The notes under the pieces are model-generated. The model searched no databases, had not been told where the DNA came from, and saw only the letters and a list, made by a program, of their open reading frames with translations. A program made the position numbers and the translations under genes. 26,945 nt of DNA from Atkinsonella hypoxylon (Eukaryota > Ascomycota > Sordariomycetes > Hypocreales > Clavicipitaceae), in the NCBI GenBank assembly GCA_000729835.1, contig JFHB01000306.1, forward strand, positions 1 to 26,945, given 5' to 3'. Position 1 is the first letter of the stretch. Every line of letters starts with the position of its first letter. Shown here one piece after another: positions 12,319-23,119 of this stretch.

Positions 12319-12648
12319 CTATATATTTCAATCACTACATATATGCAATTTATAACACTTGAGGAGATTTATGTGCAAATAGTCCAATTGCTTTAACATG
12401 ATCTATTATATAGATCAGGTACCTAATCGGTATAATGCCTACCAGAACGCCGCAGCAATTAATATAAGGTCTATCACAGGGATAAGGACCATTATCAAGT
12501 TTCTATTCCCAAGCCTGCCGTACCCTCCAGGGTAATGCTTAAGGTGTGCTAAATCGGATTGGGTCACTCTGCGACGCGAAAGCATAGGCCCGCAACGATA
12601 AAGCAGCTGATAAATCCGCTATAACTAGATTGAAAAGAATAAACCACC
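12319..12648. other. Intergenic, 3' flank of glutamine synthetase
   Basis: About 330 bp of ordinary composition between the last repeat and the glutamine synthetase stop codon. It presumably holds the 3' UTR and polyadenylation region of that minus-strand gene. I see no gene, tRNA or clear repeat. Confidence 0.6.
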
Positions 12649-14811
12649 TTACAGCTTGCCGAATATCGAGGTCATGAGGATCTTGGTAATGCGGTAAGGG
12701 TCGGCGTTTGAAGCAGGGCGACGGTCCTCAAAATATCCACATCCCTTGGCGGCAGTTTCGCGGGGAATACGTATCGAGGAACCACGATTGGCAACGCCAT
12801 AGGTGAACTTGTCAATAGAGCCAGTCTCATGGCGGCCGGTGAGACGCTGGTCATTGTCCTCGCCATACTCCTTGATGCACTCCTCGTGGAAGGGCTCAAG
12901 CTTCTTGATGGCCTCCTCAATGAACTTCAGACCACCCTCGGCACGCATCTCCTTGGTAGAGAAGTTAGAGTGGAGGCCAGCACCGTTCCAGTCACCCTTG
13001 ATAGGCTTGGGGTGGAAAGAGACTTTCACACCAAAGTCTTCGGCGACACGGGCAAGGAAATATCGTGAGCACCAAAGCTCATCGCCCACTGCCACATGTC
13101 AGTCAACCGCTCAGTCGCTGAGAGGCATGAAATATATGCGTCTAGTACTTACTGCTGATACCTTCGCAAGGTCCGACCTGGTACTCCCACTGGCTAAACA
13201 TGACTTCCGCATTGGTTCCTGAAATTTTGATGCCGGCATCTGCTTTGTATTAGAAATAGGTATTATAGGGTATGTAGATTTATTTTGAGCTATAACGTGG
13301 TCACTGACACAAGCAAGCCTTGTAGTGGGCATCGACAATGTCACGCATCACGACTTTGCCACTACCGACACCGCAGTAGTAAGGGCCCTGACTATTTCAC
13401 AATGAAGGTTAGCTACCATGTGCGAGCGGATACACGAACTTCAAAGACTGCAGCGACACGTACGGAGCAGGGTAGCCGCCAGTGGGCCAGCCAATGGGAC
13501 GGTCATCATGGTCCAGCAAAGTGTACTCTTGCTCCAGACCAAACCAAGGCTGATGTTCGGCGTAAGCCTCCATAACCTTGGCGCACTCATGGCGATAGTT
13601 GTACTTGTTGGGAACACCATTGGCATCCCAGCATTCGCTCAGGACGACGATGTTGGGGCTGCCACGGAAGGGGTCGGGATAGACGGCGCAAGGACGCAAG
13701 TATACGTCTGAGTTATCGCCTGGGGCTTGATCCGTTGAGGAACCATCGAAATTCCAGACGGGAAGGTCTTCGGGCTTGTATTCCTTGGCAGGAAGAGTCT
13801 GCAAAGTTTGCTCGTGTCAGTGGATTTTGATATCTGTGGTGTGCGCGTGTTATGTCAAACTTGGTCATTGTGCCATGCTACCAGTTACCCCTATTGGAAG
13901 CGCCTTGCATCACTGTCAGGCAATCCGATTTCAGCTTCGCTGTCCTGTTAGTGCTGGCCATATCACCACGGCTGCACGAGCCGCTGCTAGATCGAGTATC
14001 GAGCCCAAGTGACGCCAGGGTGGCAAGGGGTTGTCGAAATGAAGACGTCAATGCCGCAGCGCATGTTAGCACTGCCTGCCCCCTTTACCGTATTCAGTCG
14101 CCCCGTTGCGTGTTCGCTTGGACAGGGCGGGGTATAGACTCCAATTGCAAATTAAGTTTCGACGGTCGATGGTGGCGATGATCATGGCTGGCTTCGACTC
14201 AGGCAACAAAGACTAAATACCCTAAAACAGCCCAATACGTGAGGCGCAGTGTGCTTTGACGGATGGAGTTGGCCGCCTTGGTTCGCCCTGACCAGAAAGG
14301 CCTGGTGGGTGAGGCCCAGTGGGCAATGCCTGGTGGTTCGATGCCTGGTGTGTGGGGTCGCGACGGAGCAAATCGGACGCCATCGACTTCCAGCGCGACG
14401 CAAATAGGTGCATAGACGAGATGGGGGGCAACAGGCAGTGCACGCATGGCCAATACGAGGAATGGGTACTCCGCAGAGGTGGGAGTGGGAGCAAACTCAC
14501 TCTTGATTTGGACCGAGTCTCACCGACTGCGTCCACCCAGACGTACTCGGCGATCAGGGAGCCCTTCTGGTCAAGCTTGAGGTATTTGTTGAGCTGCATT
14601 GACAGAAGAAAATCAGCATTCGATGACAGCACGCAGGTCCTGCATTATGTTGGAAAGTCGTACCGTCTCCGTTCGAGAGGAAAGAACTTCTCGAGAAGCC
14701 TGGGATTGTGACATGGTCAGTGAGCCTGCCTGTTGCTTCTGTTGGTGCGGATTACTTGAGTGCAGCGCGACTTCGGTTCAACCGGTTGCGCTGGCGAGTT
14801 GGACTCACCAT
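12649..14811 (-). CDS. Glutamine synthetase (type II, eukaryotic)
   Basis: Joins ammonium to glutamate using ATP, giving glutamine in the cytosol. My exons, in transcript order, are 14,811-14,809 (ATG only), 14,699-14,664, 14,593-14,501, 13,798-13,464, 13,391-13,309, 13,239-13,153 and 13,088-12,649, giving 358 residues, the usual fungal length. FDGSS is at 61-65 and the ATP-binding signature from KPIKGDW to LHSNFS at 240-256; NAEVM and NRGSSIRIPR are also present. The preferred start has a strong context (GCAGCCATGG) followed directly by a GTGAGT donor, a CTGAC branch point and a CAG acceptor. The alternative is ATG at 14,714 with a 5' UTR, adding 4 residues net (362). The intron after residue 44 is 702 bp; the others are 64-109 bp. 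Residues 198-199 read Phe-Ser in MFSQW, where fungal enzymes usually have Pro and a small residue. Confidence 0.93.
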
Positions 14812-15048
14812 GGCTGCGGTATTTTTGTGATTGTGTGCGGGTGTGCGGTTGCGCGAGTGCAGTTTTCGAATGGGCACAGCAGAGTTAGAGTAGAGCAAGC
14901 AGGAATTCAAAGACGACAATAATTTCCAGATGGGTTGAAGGGAAACAACAGGAAGCTCGAAGGTTGAGATGTCTGGTTGTACAGACCAAAGGAACAAAGA
15001 TTTTCGGGTGCAGGGGAACGGGGTGAAAGGCACTTACTTATATTATCT

Positions 15049-15077
15049 ACCTACGTACCTAGGTAGGTAGGTAGGTA
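15049..15077. repeat. TACC/GGTA palindromic microsatellite, cluster 1
   Basis: CTACCTACGTACC followed by TAGGTAGGTAGGTAGGTA forms a short inverted array around CCTAGG. Related clusters lie at 15,859-15,882 and 17,514-17,532. Confidence 0.7.
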
Positions 15078-15137
15078 TCCGTACGGAGTAGGCAGCGAGG
15101 CTTTTTATTCACGGCGCAAGCGGATGGCCGGAAGCAA

Positions 15138-15281
15138 AGATAAGCAGCGTGTCTCAGTACCTGACCTTGAGCCTGTTTTCGTGCAATGATCAGAGGCATC
15201 CAGGTAACTCATACCCGCACGGCCAGAGATAAGAAAAATCTTGCTTCAAGGGGCCTTGCCCCTCCCCCACCAGAAGATAAG
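15138..15281 (+). promoter_or_regulatory. Cluster of three GATA-factor sites (AGATAAG)
   Basis: AGATAAG occurs at 15,138-15,144, 15,227-15,233 and 15,275-15,281, which is 327-470 bp upstream of the glutamine synthetase start. GATAAG is the preferred core of AreA/NIT2 nitrogen regulators, which are known to regulate glutamine synthetase in several fungi. Three matches in 144 bp is suggestive; occupancy is inference. Confidence 0.4.
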
Positions 15282-15385
15282 GACATCGTCAGGGTCTTCC
15301 ACGTTCGCTCACTGGCTGCGGCGCTCCCTGCGGTGACCCCGCTGGTCCGGGTGGCGCTCTCTCACCCCATCAACTCCCTGCGGAA
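15235..15385. other. GC-rich block with hairpins
   Basis: A ~150 bp segment clearly richer in G and C than its surroundings. It contains AGGGGC-CTT-GCCCCT (a perfect 6 bp stem with a 3-base loop), then a run of C, then several CTGCGG and GGCGCTC repeats in opposing orientation. I recognise no gene or RNA family in it. Confidence 0.4.
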
Positions 15386-15858
15386 TCAATTAGTTCGTGT
15401 CATCACGCTTGGTCATGTATTCCCGTTTCTGCTCGCGATTTAAAGGACGTTGTATTACTTTGAACACAAGCAGCCACTTTTAATCTGCTTTATGTATTCT
15501 ATTATTCAATATTTTGGTTACTCTCGGAGCGCGCTAGTATTACTAAACTTGAATCTGCTTGTGCTTGCCTGTCTTGACAAGACGAATATAGGCATAGCCG
15601 GAGACGGCGCACGCGACCCTCCCCGCTGCTCAAGTTTCAGCCATTCATCACCAAGCCATTTCCTTGGCTCTGGCTCTAGCCACTAACGGCGTCCCCCTTG
15701 CCATTTGTGAATCCGCGTTAACTATGACTGATAGAATACTGAATCGTGGGATTTGCCGTTCCAACAGGTTCCGTACAATCTTTGACTCGCAAGCGATCGC
15801 GCAGCTCCATACACAAAGGCAGACGAGAATTTGCCCGAAATCACTGAATCCATGGCAT

Positions 15859-15882
15859 TGCCTACCTACCTAGGTACCTACG
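15859..15882. repeat. TACC/GGTA palindromic microsatellite, cluster 2
   Basis: GCCTACCTACCTAGGTACC followed by TACG, again centred on CCTAGG. Confidence 0.65.
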
Positions 15883-17513
15883 TGCTTCGTGTTTTTGATA
15901 TACAATTAGGTTAGGTGCCTGTTTCGGGTCCTTTGGTCTGTGTGTGTATGGGCCCGCCAGACATTAATGGGATTTCTCTTGCAAAGTGGAGCTTGCGAGC
16001 TGGCCATGGAGGGACCGCCGATCTCGGCTCCTGTCTTATTAATAGACTAAGTTACGTCCGTACCGACCCGGCTTTTTAGTCGAGACCTGCCTGTGCATTC
16101 CACGACGGTCAATACATACGTAACTACCCGCTTGCCAGGTTACAATACCGTTTAGAAGGCAGAATATTGCTGTAGTGACACAGACTGACTATTTTGGCTT
16201 CTGCTTTTACCTTAGCAGAACGTGCAGAACCCAGCAACGACCCTTGCTCAGGTCTGGTGCGCTAACACGTCTCTTTGCCTGTCACTGCATACTCGTAAAG
16301 GTAACTACACTCGTGTTACCGAAATATCATTATTAAAGAAATGCGTAATTCAATGGCCCCAATGCGGAATCATGGCAGACTTCTTTGGACAAGTCCCGCA
16401 TGTGGCATCATCACATGCCTACCAATATGGGTACAATATTTAGATCCGAGCAGGCATCCGTACATGATTTTTCCAACTGACCCGTGGTATCCGCACCGGC
16501 CGTCCGAAGCTGTGGAAGGCCACAAATGGATTAATCGACTGTACCAGCATCCCAGGACTGATATTAATAACTGGCGCAAAGTGCCTGACTGAGCGTGAGT
16601 GCTTACATGCATGATGTCGCAAAAAAAAAAAAGATGTACCGCTTCGTTCTGATTCTGAGATAGCAAAGAGAATAACGAGCCTGGTTCCCCGGAAACGCAG
16701 CTCCGGCTCCGATGCCAATCCCATCATTCCCTTGGGTCCAAAGTGGCTCAGGGAGGCTTAGCCAATTGGAATCGCTACTATAGTTTGGAGGCATTCAGCC
16801 CGAAGCAGGTGTCGTACCAGCTGGTAGCTGGTCCCAGCAGCGCGTGAATTGCTCAGTATGTGCTTGTATGCACCCCAAGGTAGAAGCGCGTGATGAATCG
16901 TCCCATTTATCAAGCTCGTGATGCGGGTGAACGATGCAATATGCCACAAATACTTGTTGAAGTTTAGAGCAGTCATATCACAGAAGTTCAGGTTTTGGGC
17001 TATTCTTGGGAGTTTCTATCCGACCACTCGCCCTTGTTGCAACACGCAGCTCAAATATGGATACAGCAACTCGAGGGAGAGGACGAACTTTCGTATCAAC
17101 TCAATTCTGTAAAAGTTCAACATTGCAATCTATTTGCCTGCGCGAAGATATCACCCAATACGCCCACTGTAGGATACATAGGTCATGGATCCCACACCAC
17201 TAATACAACTAAGGACTCCTAAACACGGACAATTGCCAAGTTTTATATCTCCGAAATACGCCAGAAATTCCTTCATAATGATATTCGCACGTTAAACTTA
17301 AGTTCCTCTCAACGGACTCCTCACCTAGGTGGTGTCTTCGCGCAGGCAAAGGGATGATAATACAATATTGGCAGAATAAAGAAACCTCACATGACAGTAA
17401 AGAGAAGCTAGCAAATGGAGAAAATTAGCCTAGATCTGACTGTAGCGGATCATTTATTCCAATACAATCTCTGCGTTACAGAAAGACGTATCTTCTACTC
17501 CCCATCGAAACAC

Positions 17514-17532
17514 CTACCAGGTAGGTACCTAT
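17514..17532. repeat. TACC/GGTA palindromic microsatellite, cluster 3
   Basis: CTACCAGGTAGGTACCTAT, a shorter and imperfect version of the two upstream clusters. Confidence 0.55.
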
Positions 17533-17850
17533 GTAGTTAAGTGGCTGTAGGAATCTGTCAGGAGCTATGCGCAGTCGCGTGGCATCCACAGGAACGGGTA
17601 CGTGGACTGTTGAAGTGCGGCACAAGCATAAAAAGGGGGGAATTGACCGGAGGAGAAGGAGGGAGGAAGCCAGAGACCAAGACTGTCATCAGAGAGGCAA
17701 GTTATACGCACCGATTAGCATGGGCCATTGTAATGGTCAGCTTATTAGGTGTACTGGTGAGTAAACACTCACCACGACCTTTGGTGGTGCGGGATCCGAG
17801 TTCCACGAGTACCGGCTGCTCAGACATGTCTCTGGTGTAGACACTAGTGA

Positions 17851-17858
17851 TCACGTGA
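17851..17858. promoter_or_regulatory. CACGTG E-box upstream of the amine oxidase
   Basis: Palindrome TCACGTGA, 217 bp upstream of the amine-oxidase start. CACGTG is bound by bHLH regulators in fungi. A TGATAA GATA-type core lies about 45 bp further downstream. Function is inferred from position only. Confidence 0.3.
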
Positions 17859-18074
17859 GCGGAGGTCGGATGCAGATACCGAACGGCGGCATCGGCGCCT
17901 TGATAAAAAATTTATTGCTAACTAGTGCGCGGTTGCAAGGAAAAGCCCCTGGTGCCCAATACAAAGCTTCTCGTGTCGTTTCGAGGGCGACGGAAACTCT
18001 CGAGTATATAGTATGTGCAGCTAGCAAAAGCCTGCTCAATTGTTAATCCAGATATCATAACATGAATCTTCACC

Positions 18075-19518
18075 ATGACTTTCAGTGAAAAATCTTACAT
18101 AATTGTTGGAGCGGGAATTTTTGGCATTTCCACTGCCTATCATCTCATTCGCAAACATCCCAATGCATCAGTTACTGTTGTTGATCGCGATGCCTTTGAT
18201 GCTGATATTCGTGTAGCGGCCTCTTGGGACTGGAACAAGGTCATGCGAGCGGACTATGACGACCCGGTCTACTGTGAGTTGGCACTTGAGGCACAGGACG
18301 TATTTACTTACGATCCATTATGGAAACCCTATTTTCACCAGACTGGCTTGTATTGGATGTGTGGCCGTGACTACGCACGAGACTGTATAAAGAACTTCGA
18401 AAGGTTAGGAAGGAACGACGAAATTACTGTTTGGCCAGTGGAGGAAGCTAGAAAGATGTTTGGTGGTCTCTTCAACGAATCTGATTACACCCATGTCCAG
18501 CAGGTTTTGGTAAACAAGACTAGTGGCTGGGTCGCTGCTGGCGACTGTTTGCAAGCGATAACGCGCAAGACTATCGAACTCGGAGTGAGATATGTCGCAG
18601 AAGAAATTGCGACTTTACAGTTTGATCGCCATGGAACTTGTATTGGTACTCTCACCACACCAGGAACCAAGTTGTTGGCCTCTCATGTTATCCTCTGTAC
18701 TGGCGCATTCACTCCAAAGCTGCTAGAGTTGAGTGCCGCCAGTAGTGGCATACCAGAACTGGTCGCTGGTTCTCGAATTATGGCTGGGGGAATCACTACA
18801 GGAATAACAAAGCTGGACGACGAATCATTTGCAAAGTTTGCTAATATGCCAGTCGGTATTCAGGGATATACCGGAACAAAAGGTTCGCTTCTTTAAACCT
18901 TCCTCGAATATGCAGATGCTGATTTATCACACTTGTTCAGCACCTTTCGTTGGAAGCTTGCCACCCACAAAGGACCGGGAGCTAAAGTGGTGGGGTCAAA
19001 AGATATTTCGGAACACAAAAGAAGTTGTTACAGGTCGATTTATCTCCATGCCTCCTGCAGAGGGGGATTACGCCCAATGGAAGATATCTGAGAAACTGAA
19101 AGAAGATATTCTGAATGTAGCCAATATTTTTTACGGGAAAGGAGCGGCGAGGTGGAAATTAGAAAAACATCGAATCTGCTGGTATGTTATAAACCCCGCT
19201 AATAGTTCGCTACCCAGGGACTCTTTTCTGAAGTGTTTGTGGAACAGGGATGCTTTCACAACAAGTTCTGATTTTATCATCTCCCCGCATTCTGCTTGCA
19301 AAGGGCTTTACGTCGCGACTTGTGGTTCTTTTCATGGGTACAAGTTCTTTCCTATCATTGGGAAGTACGTGTTGCAGATGCTTGAGGGCACACTATCATT
19401 ACAGCTAGCTGAAAAGTGGGCTTGGGATCGTGAACGTCCAGATCCGTCCAGTAACCCTGACTGGCCTAATGTAGAGATGGCGGAGTTACTGGATCCTATT
19501 CGAGCCTCGAGGCTGTGA
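18075..19518 (+). CDS. FAD-dependent amine oxidase, fructosyl-amino-acid / pipecolate / saccharopine oxidase type
   Basis: Predicted flavoenzyme of the DAO superfamily that oxidises the C-N bond of a secondary or glycated amino acid using oxygen; the exact substrate is unknown. Exons 18,075-18,882, 18,941-19,181 and 19,248-19,518 give 439 residues. The Rossmann dinucleotide motif GAGIFG is at 12-17, followed by TVVDRD ending the second strand. ASWDWNK and RADYDD, HQTGLYW and LYVATCGSFHGYKF are typical of this clade. Cys349 in HRICWDAF sits where related Amadori oxidases carry a covalent flavin Cys; that is by analogy. Intron 1 (58 bp) uses an atypical GTTCGC donor but restores frame and family sequence (KAPFVGSLPP). 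Intron 2 (66 bp) has GTATGT, and its length is a multiple of three, so a simple translation reads through it. A short out-of-frame uORF begins at 18,062 and overlaps the start. Same strand as the amidase. Confidence 0.85.
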
Positions 19519-19923
19519 AAGACAGAGTCATAGACGAGATTTTTCGATGCTAGATTTTAAGGTTCTTTAGTTGCACTACTTGCATTACATCATAGAAAGG
19601 CTTAACGAATATGGTATATGTCGGGCTGAGTGTACTCGCCACCCAAGGTCCTATAAATACAACTAATAGTATAGTGTTACGACATGTGCAACCAATATTA
19701 TGACTGGCTGGGCGAGTATTGCTATCCGCACAATAGTTCCACTTCTACCCCGCTCTTGGACCAACTTTCTAGATACCCGCCCCTTGATTTGCTGATGCTC
19801 TCCTCTCTCTATGATTAGTTGCATACTGATAAACTTACATATAAACCGACGTCCATCAAGCTAAGCCCATTGACTAAAAAAACATATAACACTGTCGTTC
19901 TGTTATTGCATTTAAGATTCACA
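19519..19923. other. Intergenic between amine oxidase and amidase
   Basis: 405 bp that must hold the oxidase terminator and the amidase promoter. Visible elements are TATAAATA at 19,652-19,659, CCAAT near 19,692, and TGATAA at 19,827-19,832, a weak GATA-type core about 90 bp before the amidase start. An in-frame upstream ATG exists at 19,819, but it adds residues unlike the family. Confidence 0.5.
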
Positions 19924-21742
19924 ATGATAGCAGGAATAAACAACACCACCAACAGTTCGTTACCTTGGGAGAATATTGCAGCTAGGAAGCGGCTGGCCTT
20001 GCTGAAATCTATTCCTGAAGAATGGCGAATTCCTTCTAACCTTCTTCCCAAAGAGACTGAAGACGACGTCACGACATGGCCCGATAAGTGCGGGTGGTTT
20101 ACATCTGAAGAGCTTGTCATCACAGATCTTGATGCAAGCGAGTTGATAGTCAAATTGGCCAGCCGGGAATTTTCTTCCGAACAAGTGACGAGAGCTTTCT
20201 GCAAAAGGGCAGCAGCTGCGCATCAGTTGGTACGCTGCCCTCGTGATACCTCCTTACGTGCCTAACATTTGTAATAAACGTGTTGATATAGACGAACTGC
20301 TTATCGGAAACGTGCTTCGACCGTGCGTTAATAATGGCGAAAGCCCGAGATAAACATCTTGAGCAGACCGGCAACACTGTCGGGCCTTTCCATGGTCTTC
20401 CAGTTTCGCTTAAAGATAACTTTAACCTGCGGGACTTGGACGCTACTATTGGTTTCGTTTCTCACGTCGGTGATCCTGCCAAATCAGATTCCACACTAGC
20501 CGAGCTGTTGGAGAAAGCTGGTGCAGTGTTTTACGTGAAGACGAATACACCCACAGCCATGATGATTGCAGAGAGTGTCAACAACGTCTTTGGCCGAACG
20601 GTTAATCCACGTAACAGAAAGACTACGAGCGGTGGAAGCTCTGGAGGCGAGTCTGCCCTCCTGACCATGAAAGGAAGTCCGATCGGCGTTGGGTCGGATA
20701 TTGGGGGCTCCCTAAGAATTCCCGCAGCCTGTACTGGCATATTTTCTTTAAAACCCTCAGTTGGTCGATTCCCCGTCAGGGATACTCGTTCCGGCATGCC
20801 CGGACAGGAGGCTGTTCAATCCGTCAACGGACCCATGGCACGGACGTTGGAGGATATCATTATGTATACCAGAAATGTGATCGCTGCTCAGCCATGGCTG
20901 CTAGACCCACGATGTCTCCCCATACCGTGGAGAGAAGTTCGATTGACAAGCCATCTTAAGATTGGTGTTATGTGGCATGATAACATGGTCCGCCCAACGC
21001 CGCCTGTTACACGTGCACTACATGCTGTTGTCGACAAGCTTAGAGCGGCAGGGCACGTAGTGGTAGAGTGGGATTCAGTTGACCAAAAAGAAGGTTTACT
21101 CCTGTTGGGGCGTATGCTTGTCGCAGATGGTGGCACAGCTATAAGAAAAGAATTGGAACGAACAGGTGAACCATGGCGACCCGAGATGGAACTATATCGT
21201 ACGGCAAAGGAGTTGTCAACTTACGAGATGTGGAATCTGCAGTCCGAGAAAGTGAGTTATCAGAACAAATATCTGGACAGATGGAACAAATCTGGCATTG
21301 ACGCAATCCTTTGTCCTACCATTCCGTTCAATACCGTTAAAAATGGTCGTTTCAAACATGGTGTGTTTGCGCTTCTTCAAGGAGACCTTTATCAAGTTTG
21401 CATTGAAGTTGCTAATGGCGATAGTTGGATATACCGGGGTGTTCAATGTTCTGGACTATTCATGTCTTTCGTTCCCAACAGACTTCACCGTTGATAAGGC
21501 ACTTGATCGGGTTGAACAACTATATGAACATCTTGGAGATGACTGTAAAGCAATTAATACCGACTGTAAGTCAGCAACACACTGAATTGCGATTATGGAA
21601 CCTGTGACTCTAAAAGTTATTGATAGACGATGCTGAGATCATGCATGGCTTGCCTATAAGCTTGCAGCTTGTTGGAAGGCGATTGGAGGAAGAAAAAGTC
21701 CTTGCGATCGGGAAAAAAGTACTAGAAGCTATCTCGCTTTGA
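19924..21742 (+). CDS. Amidase, acetamidase-type (amidase signature family)
   Basis: Hydrolyses a carboxamide to the acid and ammonium, probably in the cytosol. Exons 19,924-20,229, 20,292-21,360, 21,425-21,565 and 21,627-21,742 give 543 residues, close to the length of fungal acetamidases. The amidase-signature triad is intact: Lys143 (PVSLKDNFN), cis-Ser218 (GGSSGGE) and nucleophile Ser242 (GSDIGGSLR). The 24-residue spacing between the two serines matches fatty acid amide hydrolase. Every intron is 61-64 bp, has a GT donor and restores the family sequence (for example AHQL to TNCL, and FKH to VGYTGVFN). The C-terminus has the usual HGLPISLQLVGRRLEEE. The start at 19,924 is preferred over 19,819 because the family N-terminus begins near WENIAARKR. 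The substrate cannot be told from sequence; acetamide-like compounds are only one option. It may act with the upstream oxidase. Confidence 0.9.
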
Positions 21743-23119
21743 GCCAAGATATGAATTCAACAATGATACTAGCACAAGATCGACATCGACTTAGACATTC
21801 TGGCGACATCGACTTTGGTCGTTGTGTTGCGTTGTGAACATTGATTAGTCGTAAGGAGTAATCATGATAAACATTCACGAAAGCCACGAATACCTCATTG
21901 TGCATGGCAGATTATTTAAAGCTGGATAGGCATCTATTATTAGCTTTGATTGTTTCTGTCACCCGTAGCTGATTCGCGGTTATGAAACGTGCAAAGCTTT
22001 AACCTGCTGACTTATATCAATTTTTTTCTTATTTTTGAACATTCGATACGGTGATGACACTTGAACTCCAAGTAACGACAACGGAATGAGACGCGAGCCT
22101 CTCTTCAGCGGCACATGAAGAGCTGTAGGACACCTAGGGTTTGATGGTGCCCTTTTGTAAAGAAACTTCGGGACCCAAGTTTGTGCTAGTCATACTACCA
22201 TCCCTTTTACGTTGTCTTTAGCTTACCGCAATGGAAATGCGTTATCTCTCACGCTAGTACCTATGCGAGTTTGGCAAGTCAGCTACGCAGTCTCGTATGA
22301 TGCGCAACCAACGGCGAGCGTCTTTGGCATCGCCCAGCCATGTCTATTCTAGCCTTGAATGAGCTAGGTGGCTAATGAACCTTCAGTTACACTATCTGAC
22401 TTGTTCACTTGAAAAGTCCTCACCTGGACCAGCTGATGTAGGATACTTTCAACAAGGGGCTCACTTCGGAGGCATCCTGTACGAGAGCCGATGTGAATCG
22501 CTTATTCCCGCCTATGATTTATAAGCACTTCATATCTGCAGGACTTTTACAATGGAGACTGGTATTGGCAACAGCTTCTACACTCGAACAGTTGGTCATG
22601 GCATGCTTCCCACGAAAGATAATGTGACCGACTGATATAGCAGGAGATCTATCTTTTTGTTTAACACGGAGTGAGATGCTATAAATTTGCTGCACGAGGG
22701 ACGGTCAAATGGCTAGAGCTAACTTCGCTCCTGTTTATTGAGTCTCTGACTTTCTGGCTAGACACGATTCCCAAAATGGCACTAAATCTTGTTGAAGCTT
22801 TACCCATTTTCTTGGTACATCAACACCAAATTTCAGCCGTTCCTGCTAAACAGCCTAAGTCTAGCATTGTGATATGCTGGCGTCTGTGGAGGACACTATC
22901 GATCATATGAGTCTGGCGAGAAATTAGCTTGAGACTCGCTTGGATAAATTCATATCTTTCGCATCTATCCACATACCAAACCACGGCCAGAGGTTGCTCA
23001 TATGCGACTTGGGCTATGCACTCTTGTGATTGACATAACGGAAGGAATTATGCCGAGAGCCGGTTTGTGGAGATTCTCGACATGATATGCTTCATTTCTC
23101 CTTGCACCTCTACCCCTCC
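21743..23119. other. Intergenic between convergent amidase and SRP54
   Basis: 1.38 kb between the 3' ends of two convergent genes, longer than two UTRs need. Composition is ordinary. On the minus strand, 22,330-22,960 has short stretches with protein-like residue use and possible splice signals (for example around 22,420-22,480), but every frame is broken and I recognise no family. It could hold an eroded gene; I do not call one. Confidence 0.5.

Larger units (their letters stand above)
14812..18074. other. Divergent intergenic region between glutamine synthetase and the amine oxidase
   Basis: 3.26 kb with no gene I can support. Short open frames exist, but none shows a family motif or a plausible intron set. 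It contains the glutamine synthetase promoter side (roughly 14,812-15,300), a GC-rich hairpin-bearing block (15,235-15,385), three clusters of TACC/GGTA repeats, a run of A residues near 16,620-16,632, and the amine-oxidase promoter side (roughly 17,800-18,074) with a TATATA at about 18,004. Confidence 0.6.

Noticed and set aside
12803..13222. 139-codon plus-strand open frame
   Set aside because: Shadow of glutamine synthetase exons 5 and 6, whose minus-strand protein matches the family throughout.
16341..16592. 83-codon open frame with fairly protein-like sequence on the plus strand
   Set aside because: No recognised motif, no splice partners, and overlapping antisense frames of equal length. 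A short gene remains possible but unsupported.
18062..18090. Alternative start of the amine oxidase at 18,062
   Set aside because: That ATG is out of frame and stops after eight codons; 18,075 gives the family N-terminus.
22671..22910. 79-codon plus-strand open frame
   Set aside because: No motif, no start context, and lies in the convergent intergenic region.
22330..22960. Possible eroded minus-strand gene between amidase and SRP54
   Set aside because: Short coherent stretches and a possible donor exist, but frames are broken and no family could be assigned.
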